A stretch of 64,000 nt of DNA from Allium sativum (Eukaryota; Streptophyta; Magnoliopsida; Asparagales; Amaryllidaceae). The stretch lies in the NCBI GenBank assembly GCA_030737875.1, contig CM060910.1:246792427-246856426 (forward strand), read 5' to 3'. Below the pieces are notes generated by a model. That model saw nothing but the letters and a program-made list of their open reading frames with translations, was not told the DNA's origin and did no database searches. This document shows, piece by piece, positions 12,784-24,009 of this stretch (position 1 is the first letter of the stretch; each line of letters begins with the position of its first letter). The translations under genes were made by a program, and so were the position numbers.

Positions 12784-13034
12784 GGGTTTGTCGTGAATGG
12801 TGTCTTCATTAATACTGTTCTTGAACCCAGCTGAGAAAAGATTAAATATTTTTATTTAGATTTAATGAAGTATGCCAATTAAATAATATTTAATTGGAAT
12901 TGAATTGATATTGATTTTTGGGTTTATCGTGGACAGTGTTTTAAATAACACTTGTTCTTTAACCCGATAATTAATGAAACGTGATTTCGGGTTTATCGTG
13001 AACCGTGTTTTAAATGACACTAATTCTTTAACCC
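12784..13034 (+). repeat. Three dispersed 45-46-bp structured repeats
   Basis: Copies at 12784-12828, 12920-12965 and 12989-13034 each begin GGGTTT(A/G)TCGTG and end (C/T)T(T/G)AACCC. Outer arms GGGTT/AACCC enclose inner arms such as GTGT...ACAC. Three matching copies on the other strand lie in the minus-strand LTR (59879-59924, 60214-60259, 60344-60388). Confidence 0.8.
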
Positions 13035-14842
13035 AGTTAGCGATTAAAACTAAGTGGAGTTTTAATGAATCTTTAATTAGATTGAAATAATCGAGAATGG
13101 AGTATCACCAGTTTTACTCCAGGCGATAGTTAAATCTTTAATTAGATTTGAACGTGAAATGGTAATTGAATTTACCGATAACACCGTGGTGTTAGATATG
13201 AAGTATTACCAGTTTTACTTCATGGGATGAATAGGTTGGGATTGGGAAATTAAAACAAATGATTACTTCGGTAAGGTTCGTTAATCCCGACTAGTTGAAT
13301 CGAAATTCAAAAGAAGATTAAAGAATAAATTGAAAGGATTTATCTTTGATAAAATTAATGAGAACCTCTCCCTATGAATGTGAAATTTAGAAACTAACTG
13401 TCGGTTAGCCAAGCAGAATGGTTTTCTAGATATTGATCTGATATTGGTTTCGGCCTTCGGGGTTAATATTTGGGGAATTATTCTCTTGATTAATTTATGG
13501 TTAGTGACTGATAAATTGGAATGAGGCGTATGTTGTGTTTGGGTAACACTTATTTAAAATATACGCGAGTTATTCGGAATGACCGGGTTTATCCCATTCT
13601 GAATAACTGATACGACGATAAGTCGAAGATGAAGACGATGGTCGAAGACCGGAAGTCTTCACGTCGTTTGGGTGATTACCGATGATCTTGATTGGGTTGT
13701 ACACCCAAGAAGATGGAAACAGTTGGTGATCGTCCAGACGTGCTTGGAGATCGATGGATATGCGGGGTACTAGGTGCCTCCGGTTTCATTCAGACCCAGA
13801 ACGGACTTGTAAATGGACTGTGTGTCTGACATTGGATTTTAGTCCGTGTGATTGATCTCTATTAAATATATATCTGTTTGGCGGCGGAGAATTTATTCTT
13901 TTGCTTAACGCCCTTCTCTGAGACGTACGAGCTCAGGGGTTATATATTGATGGATATCAAACGCATGGAGTGAATTGCCTGTGTGGCATGCCTAAGTGGC
14001 AATTGATCGAGGCTTCTGTTGAAAAGCAAAGTCTTGTGGTGATGATCAAAGCACAGCCTGTGTGGCACAGCTTTGTGTAACGTGAATTCGCGAGCCTCGC
14101 ACCCCGGTTGTGAACCAAAAACGGGAGACGGGCCTCAGGGAGGACATGCGTTTCTTTCTAGCTATGGTGGTGTCAATGACCTACCAGCCCTGACATTTAT
14201 ATACTTTTCACCTGTGTGGTTGTTGTTGTTGCGAGGCGCCTCGGTTTGATCGGACGATCCGGGTCCGATGGAGTCATTTATTGGCTCATTTACGCCCTAA
14301 AGGGCGGGGAAACGTAGTGTTCAGGCATAATAATCCACATCGGTGGACCGGCCCTGACGATCCAAGGGGCAGTTGTGGTTGTTCCTGAGGGGCGGGCTAG
14401 AGCGTCTCGAATCGGTTGAGGACTATCTTTTGCCTCGGTTCATAGATGGAAATCCAATTTCCAAATACGTGACATTTGCGGTTTTATTTGTAGAGCCTAG
14501 TATGGCGACATGATATATGGTACCCATGCCGCCTATGATTGATACTTATGATTTGAAGTTGTTTTATACACTATGCACTTATAATAGTATCAAATGATTT
14601 GTTTTAAAACGTATCAAGCATTCTTTGGCTGTTATAAGGGAAAACCCTATCCCCCGGCTTGCGTTGCATTGTGTGATAGGACTTGGGTCTTATAACAGCT
14701 TCATTTTTCTTTATTTAGCATTGCGCTGTTTGTTTTATGCACTGGTATTCTTGGAAGGAAACCCGTTCCGTGTTATACGGCGTGGTCCCTTGATTTACCT
14801 AACTTTAAAAATAAAGATTAATAACTGTTTTAGTTCTCACAC

Positions 14843-14892
14843 CAGTCACATGACTGACCTGGAGTTTATTGTTTTAACCTAAACTCTGGGTG
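14843..14892 (+). other. Double hairpin of the family 2 LTR
   Basis: CAGTC-ACAT-GACTG (14843-14856) is followed by CCTGGAGTTTA paired with TAAACTCTGGG, then TGCCC. The loop differs from the other copies while the stem is kept. Confidence 0.65.
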
Positions 14893-15254
14893 CCCTTATT
14901 TTCGACACGGGCAACTAGTAGTTTTGGTTTTGCAGATTTATATTCACAGGATCTTGGTTTACAGCTGGAATGATATCCGGAAAGCTTTGTATCCGTATAT
15001 CTCTTCTAGTTGTGTATTGTATTATTTTCCGCTGCGATGTATTTAAATGTAATTTGAATCTCTGACATTTCTGTGTAATATTTATTTGTTTATACTCTGT
15101 ATATTCTTGTAATCTGATGCATTGTTGTAATATACAGTGAAATGTTCTTTCGTATGCGTTCTATTTTGTCCTGTTCTCAAACGATCGGGCGTTTAGAACG
15201 GTCTGGGTCGGTTTAGCGACTGGTTCGGACCGAGCGAAATCCCTTTTCGTCACA

Positions 15255-16736
15255 ATTAGAATCGTGTGGTCGTAAGTTGCACAATGGAACTAGTCCGAAG
15301 CGACTTGGAGGTAGTTACAATTTATGGCAGAATTAAATGTTCGATTAAATCTACTGATGTTGATCGTTATTTAATATTAACGACCAAGGTGAGTAAACTC
15401 ACCAACTCTGTCCAATTTTATAATTTTATAAACGTTATTTAATATTGATAAAAATGATTAAATGCTGTGTGTGATGGTTGTTTGGACGATTTTGCTAATT
15501 AACTGGTTGAATATAATGATACCGATATATATATATATACGTTGTTTAAGTATTGGTTCTATTTATTATAATATTCCATATTGATATGAAATTAATGATA
15601 TTTCTGTTGATTAACATCTGTGAATGCAGGAAAACATGTTAAAGGGATCTAACTAGATTCCTCAACAATTATATTGTTATTTTTCATATATTGTATTATA
15701 TGATGTGATGAATAATCTGGTGTTGATTATTGTGCGTTGGGTGTTGAATAACATTGACCTGGAATAATTGGTATTTAAATACCGTAAAATATATTCGAAT
15801 ATATGGGAAAAGAATTTGAGGTTTTAAAAAGGAAAAAAATCTATTTTAAAATAGAAATTGAGTTTCGATTGGCTAGAATATATTAACTTGTTGAAGTATA
15901 TAAAACAAGTAGTTGATTTATAAAATAATATTTATAAATGAAGCGAGATAATTATTATTAAATAATTTGGGAATGTGAGTTAAATAAATTGATTAAAAAG
16001 AGAAATGATGAAATTTGGTTTGATGTTCGGAATGTTAGTAGAGTTGGAATTTATCCATGGGATTTAAAATTTAAATTTGATGATATCGAATGTTTAAAAA
16101 TAATCTATTTTTAGAAATTATTTATTATATAATCCAGAATTGGACAAGAAAGTTAATATTTGATTTATATTTGGATAGGTAATCGAGATTAAGTAATAAA
16201 CTTAATATATAATTAATAAGAAGTTGATTTATAAATGGAGTGTATAAAGTGAAATATAAATATGAATTTATAAAAAAAACCGATAAACAATATGTGAACC
16301 TGTAATAGTATTAGTAAATGCAAATCAAGATTTGATTTGATAAAATGAGTCGGTATTTCAATAAAGAAATAATATTCACTTCTTTAAGTGAATAATAATT
16401 TAAAAGCAAATGTTTTGCCTATTTAAATGGAGTTAAGGAAATTAGAAACTGACTAGAGACTAGTTAAGTTGAATAACTTTTTGGGTATTGATCTGATTTT
16501 GGTTTCGGCCTTCGGGGTTAATACTTAGGGAGGTGTTCTCTTACTAATTTACGATTAGGGACCGATGGATGGGGAAGGATAGTGATTTGTAAATAAGGAA
16601 TGGAAATGTTTTCAGATGTTAATATGAAGTATTTTCTAGAATATAGAAAATAAATAGTTTAAGACAAATGGAATGTTTTCTAAGAAGTCATGAGAGGCTA
16701 AACGAGTTGGAGAAATATTTGGGCAAAGATATTTAG
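15255..16736 (+). mobile_element. Family 3 LTR, left segment before the inserted element
   Basis: AT-rich non-coding LTR sequence with a GGTGAGTAAACTCACC site at 15389. It ends in TTTAG (16732-16736), the left copy of the target duplication of the element that follows. The segment near 16430-16620 is found again, reversed, at 57780-57870, which identifies the family. No gene seen. Confidence 0.65.
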
Positions 16737-19282
16737 TGTAACGACCCGCATTCTACGCATCGAAGGATCGTAGAATATTTCTTTCTTTCACATACAAAGT
16801 CGTATGGTCATGTAACTTTGGGAGACGACTATTGGGGTCATTTCCCATGTTCATGATTTTTGCCGATTTTTAAATGACCGTTTTGCCCCTAGCTGATACT
16901 GTTTTGGCCATAACTTTTGATTGGAAAGGAGGTTTGACCTGAAACAACTTCCATTGGCTCTGGATGATGGTTTACAATTCCTTAGAGTGGTCACGTTAGC
17001 CAAACGGACTTACCGTTTGGGAGATATGGCTGAAACAAGTTTCAGATAGTGAAAAACAGCTTAATTGGGCTTAACCGGGTGATTAACAGCTAGGCCCAAT
17101 GGGGGATTTCGAGATTAGAGGTATTTGAGAGCTGCTAGGGTTAGGATTTCAGTTTTTCACTCATTTTCCAGCTGCCACAAACTCTCTCTTCAACCTAACA
17201 ATGGCCTCCAACCTCTAAAACACCTCCAAATCACTTTCCGATCAAGGATTAAGCTTAGCAACATCAAATCAAGGCGGATTAGCACAAGAATCGAGGTAGA
17301 GTTGTTGTGTTGCATCGGTATTCGCGCCAAAATAGTAGAGTTTCAGTTTTAAAAGTTTTATTTGTGGCTAAGGTGAGTGATTTGCATAGTTCCTCACTAA
17401 TTATGGTTAATTAAGGGTAATTAGTGTTGATTAGCGAATTTAAACACTAATAAATTCTGGAAAAATAATTATAAATTCAGAAATAATGTTTTAGACCTCT
17501 GTTAGAAATTGGGTTTGATTTGGTTAGGTTTTGCTAATCATATCATTAGTTTTGCTTAAACATGCTTTGGGGAAAATATGCGATTTTAGCTATGTCTGAT
17601 CCGTTTAACCTTGTCATATTGTTGTTTTGGTGTTTGTGGTCACTTCTATTTGTTGCTATGACTGTATGGTGTGCTTTGTGATTGATTAGAACTGTTAGAA
17701 TGGTCGAAAACGCCGTCGAATGGCGTAAAACAGTTGCTGGAAAAATTGCAGGAAGATGCGCAGGGTTTCGGATCGGATCGGATGGTGGACTGGGCAGAAA
17801 AGCCGAATCGAATCGGAACTTTCCACTAAAGAAGGCTTGGCAAGAAGGAGGGCCATTTGTTTAGAGTTGGAGTTGGGTAGGGGATCGGAACGGAGAGACC
17901 AACAGGGGATCGGATCGGAAGCAAGGGCGTGGAGATCGGATCGGACTAGAGCCAGGGAGGAGGATCGGATCGGAGGACCAAGCTTAGAGCTGGAGTTGGA
18001 GCGAAGCACCGGATCGGATCGGGACATCTAGGAGGGAGCAACCACTGAACAAGGCATAGGGCATCCGAACCGAACCAAAGCTGGAGGACCGAACCGAGGA
18101 GGAATGGAGCACTGATCAAGGCATGAGCCAGGACCACCGAACCGGGTCGGGACTACCGAACCAAATGTGTACTTTTACCTCATCGCGACGACTCTTTTGA
18201 AGACCAACTCCAATTCGACCAAAGCCCGAGATGCAAAGGAAGTCCAGATGAGGAGCTTTGACTCAGGATCCAGATGGGAACCAATGAGTGAGCTTCATGA
18301 TTGGGCTTTGCTGCGGGACGTGTGCTAAGGGGTTGTCGATGTCTGTAACTTTGAATCACTATGTGTAGGGAGTACGTGAACGGATTCAGGGCCATAGTGG
18401 CCTAGGTACAACTAAAGAGCTATAGACCAATGAAGTGGGATCATTGTAAAGGTTTGGTCATGACTCCATGTGGTAAGCTTGGTAGTAACAGTAGTTGTAC
18501 AAGTCGAACTCCGTCACTACTTCGATGGGTCTAGTGATTGACAGTGGTGGACATCGTATTCTTTACGCACTGAGTGAGAGATGTGAGGATAATTGCTATG
18601 ATTGATTTGTTTTCCATCATTATGACATTCACACCCCCACCCCCGTTATCTTTACACCATCTGTTCAGTGGCACCTTAGAGTATCATACGGTATGTAGTG
18701 CTAACTCTTTGGTTGCAGGTTCAGGTTCAGGTATGGTTTAGTATACCTGTTATTGTTCTGTTTAGCTGCTTATCGCTCATACCAGACTTTTTGTCTGACC
18801 CAGAGTTTTATGTCTCTTCTTATTACTCTGGGTGCTCTCACGAGCAGACTAGAGACAGGTTAACCGGGTATGCACGAGTTGCTAATCCGGAGACGAGCAG
18901 GAGGCTTCCACGTATGATACATATAGATATTCTCCCTGTGTTGTTGAGGATCACTGCTTGGGCATTAGTACTGCATCTTCTACTTTAGCTTTCTTTTGCT
19001 TTAGAGACAGCTTAAAGTTGTAATAATGATGTTGGATCAGAAGCTGTATTTGGATTTCTGCTGCTATGTTGGTTTAGTTTTCAGCTTATGCACTGTCTCG
19101 CCTGTTTTATGTCAAGATTATATTGTTATTATATTTTGTTCCACTCGCTGTGAGACAGTCTACAGGTTTTCGATTAGCTCATTCTCTTCTTTCCTTTCTT
19201 TGGTGACCGTTCCGTGCTAGTCGTGCATGTGTACAGCGCCCTTTCGGAGGAAATGCCGGCTGGTGCGAGGCGGGCCGTCACA
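16737..19282 (+). mobile_element. 5' LTR of the family 4 element
   Basis: 2,546 bp, from TGTAACGACCCGC to GGGCCGTCACA. It contains GCTAGGGTTAGG near 17138, CT-rich leader sequence, GGTGAG (17372), GGATCGG repeats and the hairpin pair CAGAC-TTTTT-GTCTG (18783-18797) and CCCAGAGT...ACTCTGGG (18799-18832). Short translations inside it have no recognisable domain. Confidence 0.95.
17755..18110 (+). repeat. Irregular GGATCGGATCGG / CCGAACCGAACC simple repeats in the LTR
   Basis: The 6-mer (GGATCG)n appears in clusters at about 17768, 17909, 17935, 17962 and 18010. It gives way to its partner form CCGAACCGAACC near 18068. The same block is in the 3' LTR at 25010-25410. Confidence 0.7.
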
Positions 19283-19319
19283 TTTAGTATCAGAGCTCTA
19301 GGTTGCGTAGTTAACCTAG
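19283..19319 (+). promoter_or_regulatory. Primer binding site (initiator Met tRNA type) and adjoining hairpin
   Basis: TTTAGTATCAGAGCTC follows the LTR and resembles the usual plant TGGTATCAGAGC site, with changes in the first bases. Next to it, CTAGGTT and AACCTAG (within 19297-19319) form a hairpin. Confidence 0.75.
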
Positions 19320-19490
19320 GGAAGTCATCAGGGAGATATAGTATACGTATATGAAAGCACGTATTTGTGATTATTTTGGTTTTCAAAAGTTATATATATA
19401 TATATACTATTAGTATAGCTAAGGATGAAGTCGCACTGCACTAGCACCACTATGGAGATGGTTAATCGTTTTCTCTTTACAGATTGAACG

Positions 19491-22400
19491 ATGAGTAGAT
19501 ACGCAAGAGGTGCCGGTAGGGGAGCCAATAATGGGAATGTTGCTGACATGAGGATGATGTTTACTGACCTCATGAGAGAGATGCCTAGGGATATGCTGAG
19601 GGAAGCTCCCAATGGTGGTAATGGTGGTGGTCCAATAGTGCAGGTGCCTAGGGCCGATTTCGCCAAGCTGAATAAGGATTATACTAGTCTTGGCGGGAAG
19701 CCGTTCCACGAAACGGAATCGGCTACGGATTTTCAGGGTTGGTTGGATAGCTGCAAGCGTATCTTCGAAGATTTGGGTATCGAGGATGCGATGATGAGAA
19801 GGCTAGCATCCCGTCAGCTACAAGGACGGTCGATGAATTGGTGGAATGCTATAAAGGCAGCTACTCTCGAAGATCAGGCTACTTGGGAACAGTTTAAGGT
19901 TCACTTTAGCGATAAGTTTATTCCAGTTGCTCAGAAGTCAGTGCTGTTTAAGAAATTTTTGGAGCTCAAGCAGAATGGCAGAGCTGTCTCTGAGTATATT
20001 GCCGAATTCGACACTTTGTTGAAGTATGGGTTATCTCTTATTGATACTGCTGAGAAGAATAACGAGAAGTTCATAACTGGCTTGAATCAGTACTTGGGGG
20101 AAAGTCTTATTAACCACATCGATGAGACGTTTGAGTCGATTGTGGGGAAAGCATTGAGGTCAGAGAGTCTTTACCCTAAGTCGAAGACTGAGGTTGCATC
20201 TGCAGAGGAGCCAAAGCCGCAAATAAGTGGTGGAGGCAAGAGTGGTTCTCAGAATAAGAGGAAGCTGAACCAGAATAAGGATGGCCAGAAAAAGAATAAG
20301 AAAGATGTTGAGTGCTTCAGCTGTGGTAAGAAGGGCCATTATGCTAGTAATTGTCGGGCCAAGCCAGCGGATAGGAAGTGCTTCAACTATGGCCAAGTGG
20401 GACATCACAAGGACAAGTGTCCGCAACCCCATAAAGAAAAGCAGATGGTGAAAGCATATGCCCTTAATGCTATTCCTTCTTCGTCGAATGCCCCAACTGC
20501 AGCGGAGAAGCGAAAGAATGTCAATATTCAAGGTATGCTTTCTGTTTATGATGTTCCTGTTAGAGTTTTGTTTGATACTGGAGCTTTCAGTTCTTTCATA
20601 TCTAGTGACCTGGTAGATAGGTTGGGATTGGAGCCCGAGATTGTTGATAGACCTTTAGTAGTGACGAACCCGATTGGTGGTTCAACTAATCTTAGCATGA
20701 TTTGTCGTAATGTGGTCTTATCGATTCATGGATGCATGTTTGTTTATGATTGCTTTGTTTTGGGCTTTACTGGGTTTGGCATTATTTTGGGAGTCGATTG
20801 GCTCCAAAGATACGGGGTGGTGGTAGACTGTGAGGGCTTTTTGGTGATAGCTAGAGCGGATGATGGGCGGAAGGTAGTGTTTGGTGGTCTACCCAGTGAT
20901 GGGGTAATGGCTAGTTTTCTAAATTCCCTCGACATTTCGCATAGTGAGTTGTCAGGTTTGCCCGTGGTAGGCCAATATCCGAACGTTTTCGAGGAAGTGA
21001 CCGGGCTTCCGCCACACCGAGAGATTGAGTTCCGTATTGATTTAGTGAAAGATGCCAGACCTATAGTGATGCCACTTCGTCGTGTGGCACCAAGGGAGCA
21101 GCGAGAGCTCGGGCTGCAAGTCAGCGATCTTTTGAAGAAGGGATTTATCAGAAGCAGTGTTTTTGAATGGGGAGCACCAGTTGTGTTTGCTACCAAGGCG
21201 GATGGTTCCCTTCGTTTATGTGTAGACTACCGCGAGTTGAATAAAGTGACGAGGAAGAATTAGTATCCTCTACCGCGGATAGATGATTTGTTTGATCAGT
21301 TGAGTGGCGCGAGAGTATTCTCTCGGTTGGATCTCGCGACAGGTTTTCATCAGCTTAGAGTGGAAGCTGAGAGTATAGCTAAAACGGCATTTCGGACGCC
21401 GTCTGGATTTTATGAGTGGTTGGTCATGCCATTCGGGCTAACCAATGCCCCAGCATATTTTGTGGATCTTATGAATAGGGTATTCAGAGATTAGTTGAAT
21501 AAGTTTGTCCTTGTGTTCATGAATGATATTTTGGTCTATTCGAGGACAGAGGAAGAACACAAGGAACATTTGAGGATAGTGATGGAGGTGTTGAGAAAAC
21601 ACCAATTGAAAGCATAGTTTTCTAAATGTCACTTCTGGAGGAGGGAAGTAAGATTCTTGGGCCATGTTGTTTCAGAGAATGGTATTGTCGTGGATCCTAC
21701 GAAGGTGGCTACGGTACAAGATTGGTCTACGCCCAAGAATGCAACGGACATAAGAAGTTTCTTGGGATTAGCTGGATATTATCGTAAGTTTATCCAAGAC
21801 TTCTCCAAGATAGCAGCACCGTTGACTCAGTTGACCAAGAAGAATCAAGCTTTCGTCTGGGACAAAAAGTGCGAGAATGCATTCAAGAGCCTAAAAGAGA
21901 AATTGACATATGCACCAGTGTTAGTCATTCCTAAGGGGAATGAAGAGATGACAGTATATACGGATGCATGTGGCACAGGGCTAGGTGTTGTATTGATGCA
22001 AGAAGGTAGGGTTGCAGCTTATGCAAGTCGGCAATTGAAACCGCATGAGAAAAGATACCCTGCCCATGATTTGGAATTGGCAGCGATCGTGTTTGCATTG
22101 AAGATGTGGAGACATTATCTCTTGGGAGAAAGATTCGAGTTGTTTACCGATTATAAATCGTTAAAGTATCTTTTCTCCCAAAAGGATCTAAATCTCCGAC
22201 AGCAAAGATGGTTAGAATTCTTAGCTTCTCATGATTTCGACATAGCATACACACCAGGAAAGGGCAATGCAGTAGATGATGCATTGAGTAGGAGACATGC
22301 CAGTTTAGGGGCTATATTTCTAGAATGGAAGCAACTGGAGTACATCGCTGGGTATGATTTCAGACCAAAGTGCGAATTGGATCCAGAAATGTTAGCAAGT

Positions 22401-23861
22401 TTGATGATCAGACCCACTTTGATTGAGCGGATTGGTTCCAGTCAGAGGAACGATCCTAACCTACTGGAAATCATCTCAAAGTTAAAGATGGGAATCGACG
22501 GAGAGATGAACAAGTATGGGCTTGATCGAGATGGATGGCTTAGAAAAAATGGAAGACTAGTTGTACCCAATGTCAATGGATTGAGAGATGAAGTGCTTAG
22601 AGAATATCATCACTCAAAACTGACTATACACCCCGGTGGTAACAAGATGTACCGAGACATGAAGCATACCTACTACTGGGAAGGGATGAAAAGAGACATT
22701 AGGTAGTTTATATCCAAATGCATGAACTATCAGCTAGTTAAAGCTGAGAAAAAGAAGCCTAGTGGTTTGCTACAACCATTAGAAATTCCAGAATGAAAAT
22801 GGGAACAAGTGTCAATGGATTTCATTGATGGGTTACCAAGGACTAGATCGGGCCATGATAGCATTTGGGTGATTGTGGACCGATTGACTAAGAGTGCAAG
22901 GTTTATACCCTTCAAGTCGAACAGGACGGCAGCTAAGTTAGCGAAACTATATATAAAGTGGGTAGTGAGATTTCATGGAATACCCAAAGGCATTGTGAGT
23001 GACCGAGGTCCATTGTTCACTAGTGGATTTTGGAGGAGCTTACAAGAGGCGTTAGGATCAGAACTACATCTCAGTACTGCGTATCATCCTCAAAACGATG
23101 GATAGATAGAGAGGGTGAATCGAGTGTTAGAAGATCTCTTGAGAGCTTATATATTATATTTTGGTGGATCATGAGATGACCATTTGCATCTAGTAGAGTT
23201 TGCATATAATAATAGTTATTAATCCAGTATTGGTATGGCTCCATTTGAAGCTTTGTACGGAAGACCGTGCAACTCACCGTCATGTTGGGTAGAAACTGGT
23301 GAGAAGTTTGTGCTTGGACCCGATGTGATAAGAGAAACTTCAGCTAAGATTAAGATTATCCAACAGCGAATGAAGGCTGCCCAAGATAGGCAGAAGAGTT
23401 ATGCTGATAAGAGGAGAAGAGAATTAAAGTTCTCCATTGGCGACTTGGTGTTTGTCAAGATTTCTCCGTTAAAGAGCGTGATACGGTTTGGTAGGAGAGG
23501 CAAGTTAGCACCAAGATTTGTTGGTCCATTCCCAGTTCTTGAGAAAATTGGAAATTTGGCATACAAAGTTGAATTACCAAAGAAGATGGCAGGAGTTCAC
23601 GACGTATTTCATGTTTCCCAGTTAAGGAAGTTCGTGCACGACCCAGATGTGACTATTTCACATGATCAGTTGGATGATATTGAAGTTGAACCCGAGGCGG
23701 TTGGGAACCGCAAGCCTATGCGTATTGTTGAGAACAATACGAAGCAACTTCGAAGGAAATCGGTGAATCTAGTCAAAGTTCAGTGGGGCGAGAATGAGAA
23801 TGACTGTACTTGGGAGACAGAGGAGAGTATTAGGAAGACGTATCCAAAACTCTTCGCCTAG
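19491..23861 (+). pseudogene. gag-pol of the family 4 chromovirus, broken by eight in-frame stops
   Basis: ATG at 19491 opens one frame that can be followed to TAG at 23861 with no frameshift. Gag has the FHGTESATDF-like start region and WWNAIKAA; zinc knuckles are [14 protein letters not shown] (20314) and a damaged second one, [14 protein letters not shown]. Protease shows DTGAFSSF (20574). RT has the [10 protein letters not shown] and [12 protein letters not shown] motifs, but the catalytic FIDD is FMND. RNase H has [11 protein letters not shown] and ends DDALSRR. Integrase has a damaged zinc finger (CMNYQLVK), [10 protein letters not shown] and VSDRGPLF. The chromodomain ends [18 protein letters not shown]. 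Stops are at 21261, 21492, 21615, 22704, 22794, 23103, 23172 and 23220. Non-functional; would need a relative in trans. Confidence 0.95.
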
Positions 23862-23989
23862 TAAGATTTCAGTTTCAATTAGTATTTCTGCATGCTAGGA
23901 TAGGTTTGTTTTGCATGACAGATTGTTGTATATGGCTGGTAGGCATGCGGGATCCTTTGTATGTTTTAGGTTAAAGAATTTCGGGGATG

Positions 23990-24009
23990 AAATTTCTTAA
24001 TAGGGAGAG
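23990..24009 (+). promoter_or_regulatory. Polypurine-like tract of the family 4 element
   Basis: TTAATAGGGAGAG immediately precedes the 3' LTR, after a GGGGATGAAATTTC block comparable to the GGGGACGAAAAG block of the first element. It is less G-rich than the tract at 2371. Confidence 0.65.

Larger units (their letters stand above)
9565..15254 (+). mobile_element. Family 2 LTR, lacking its first several hundred bp
   Basis: The segment follows the order of the first LTR: CT-rich leader with AAACCCTAGG (9570-9980), AT hairpin repeats, GGTGAG (10708), a GCCGAAATTTTCT box, palindromic boxes (12120-12310), the 13620-14700 block, then the double hairpin (14843-14892). The closest relative is the minus-strand LTR at 57972-62822, which shares the structured 46-bp repeats and the stretch at 12105-12250. 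The right edge is placed at TTTTCGTCACA; the next bases belong to family 3. Its own start is missing because another LTR lies in it at 9565. No coding gene is supported inside. Confidence 0.65.

Noticed and set aside
18698..19220. Two hydrophobic small frames in the 5' LTR, also present in the 3' LTR
   Set aside because: Conserved between the two LTRs only because the LTRs are recent duplicates. No independent evidence of coding.
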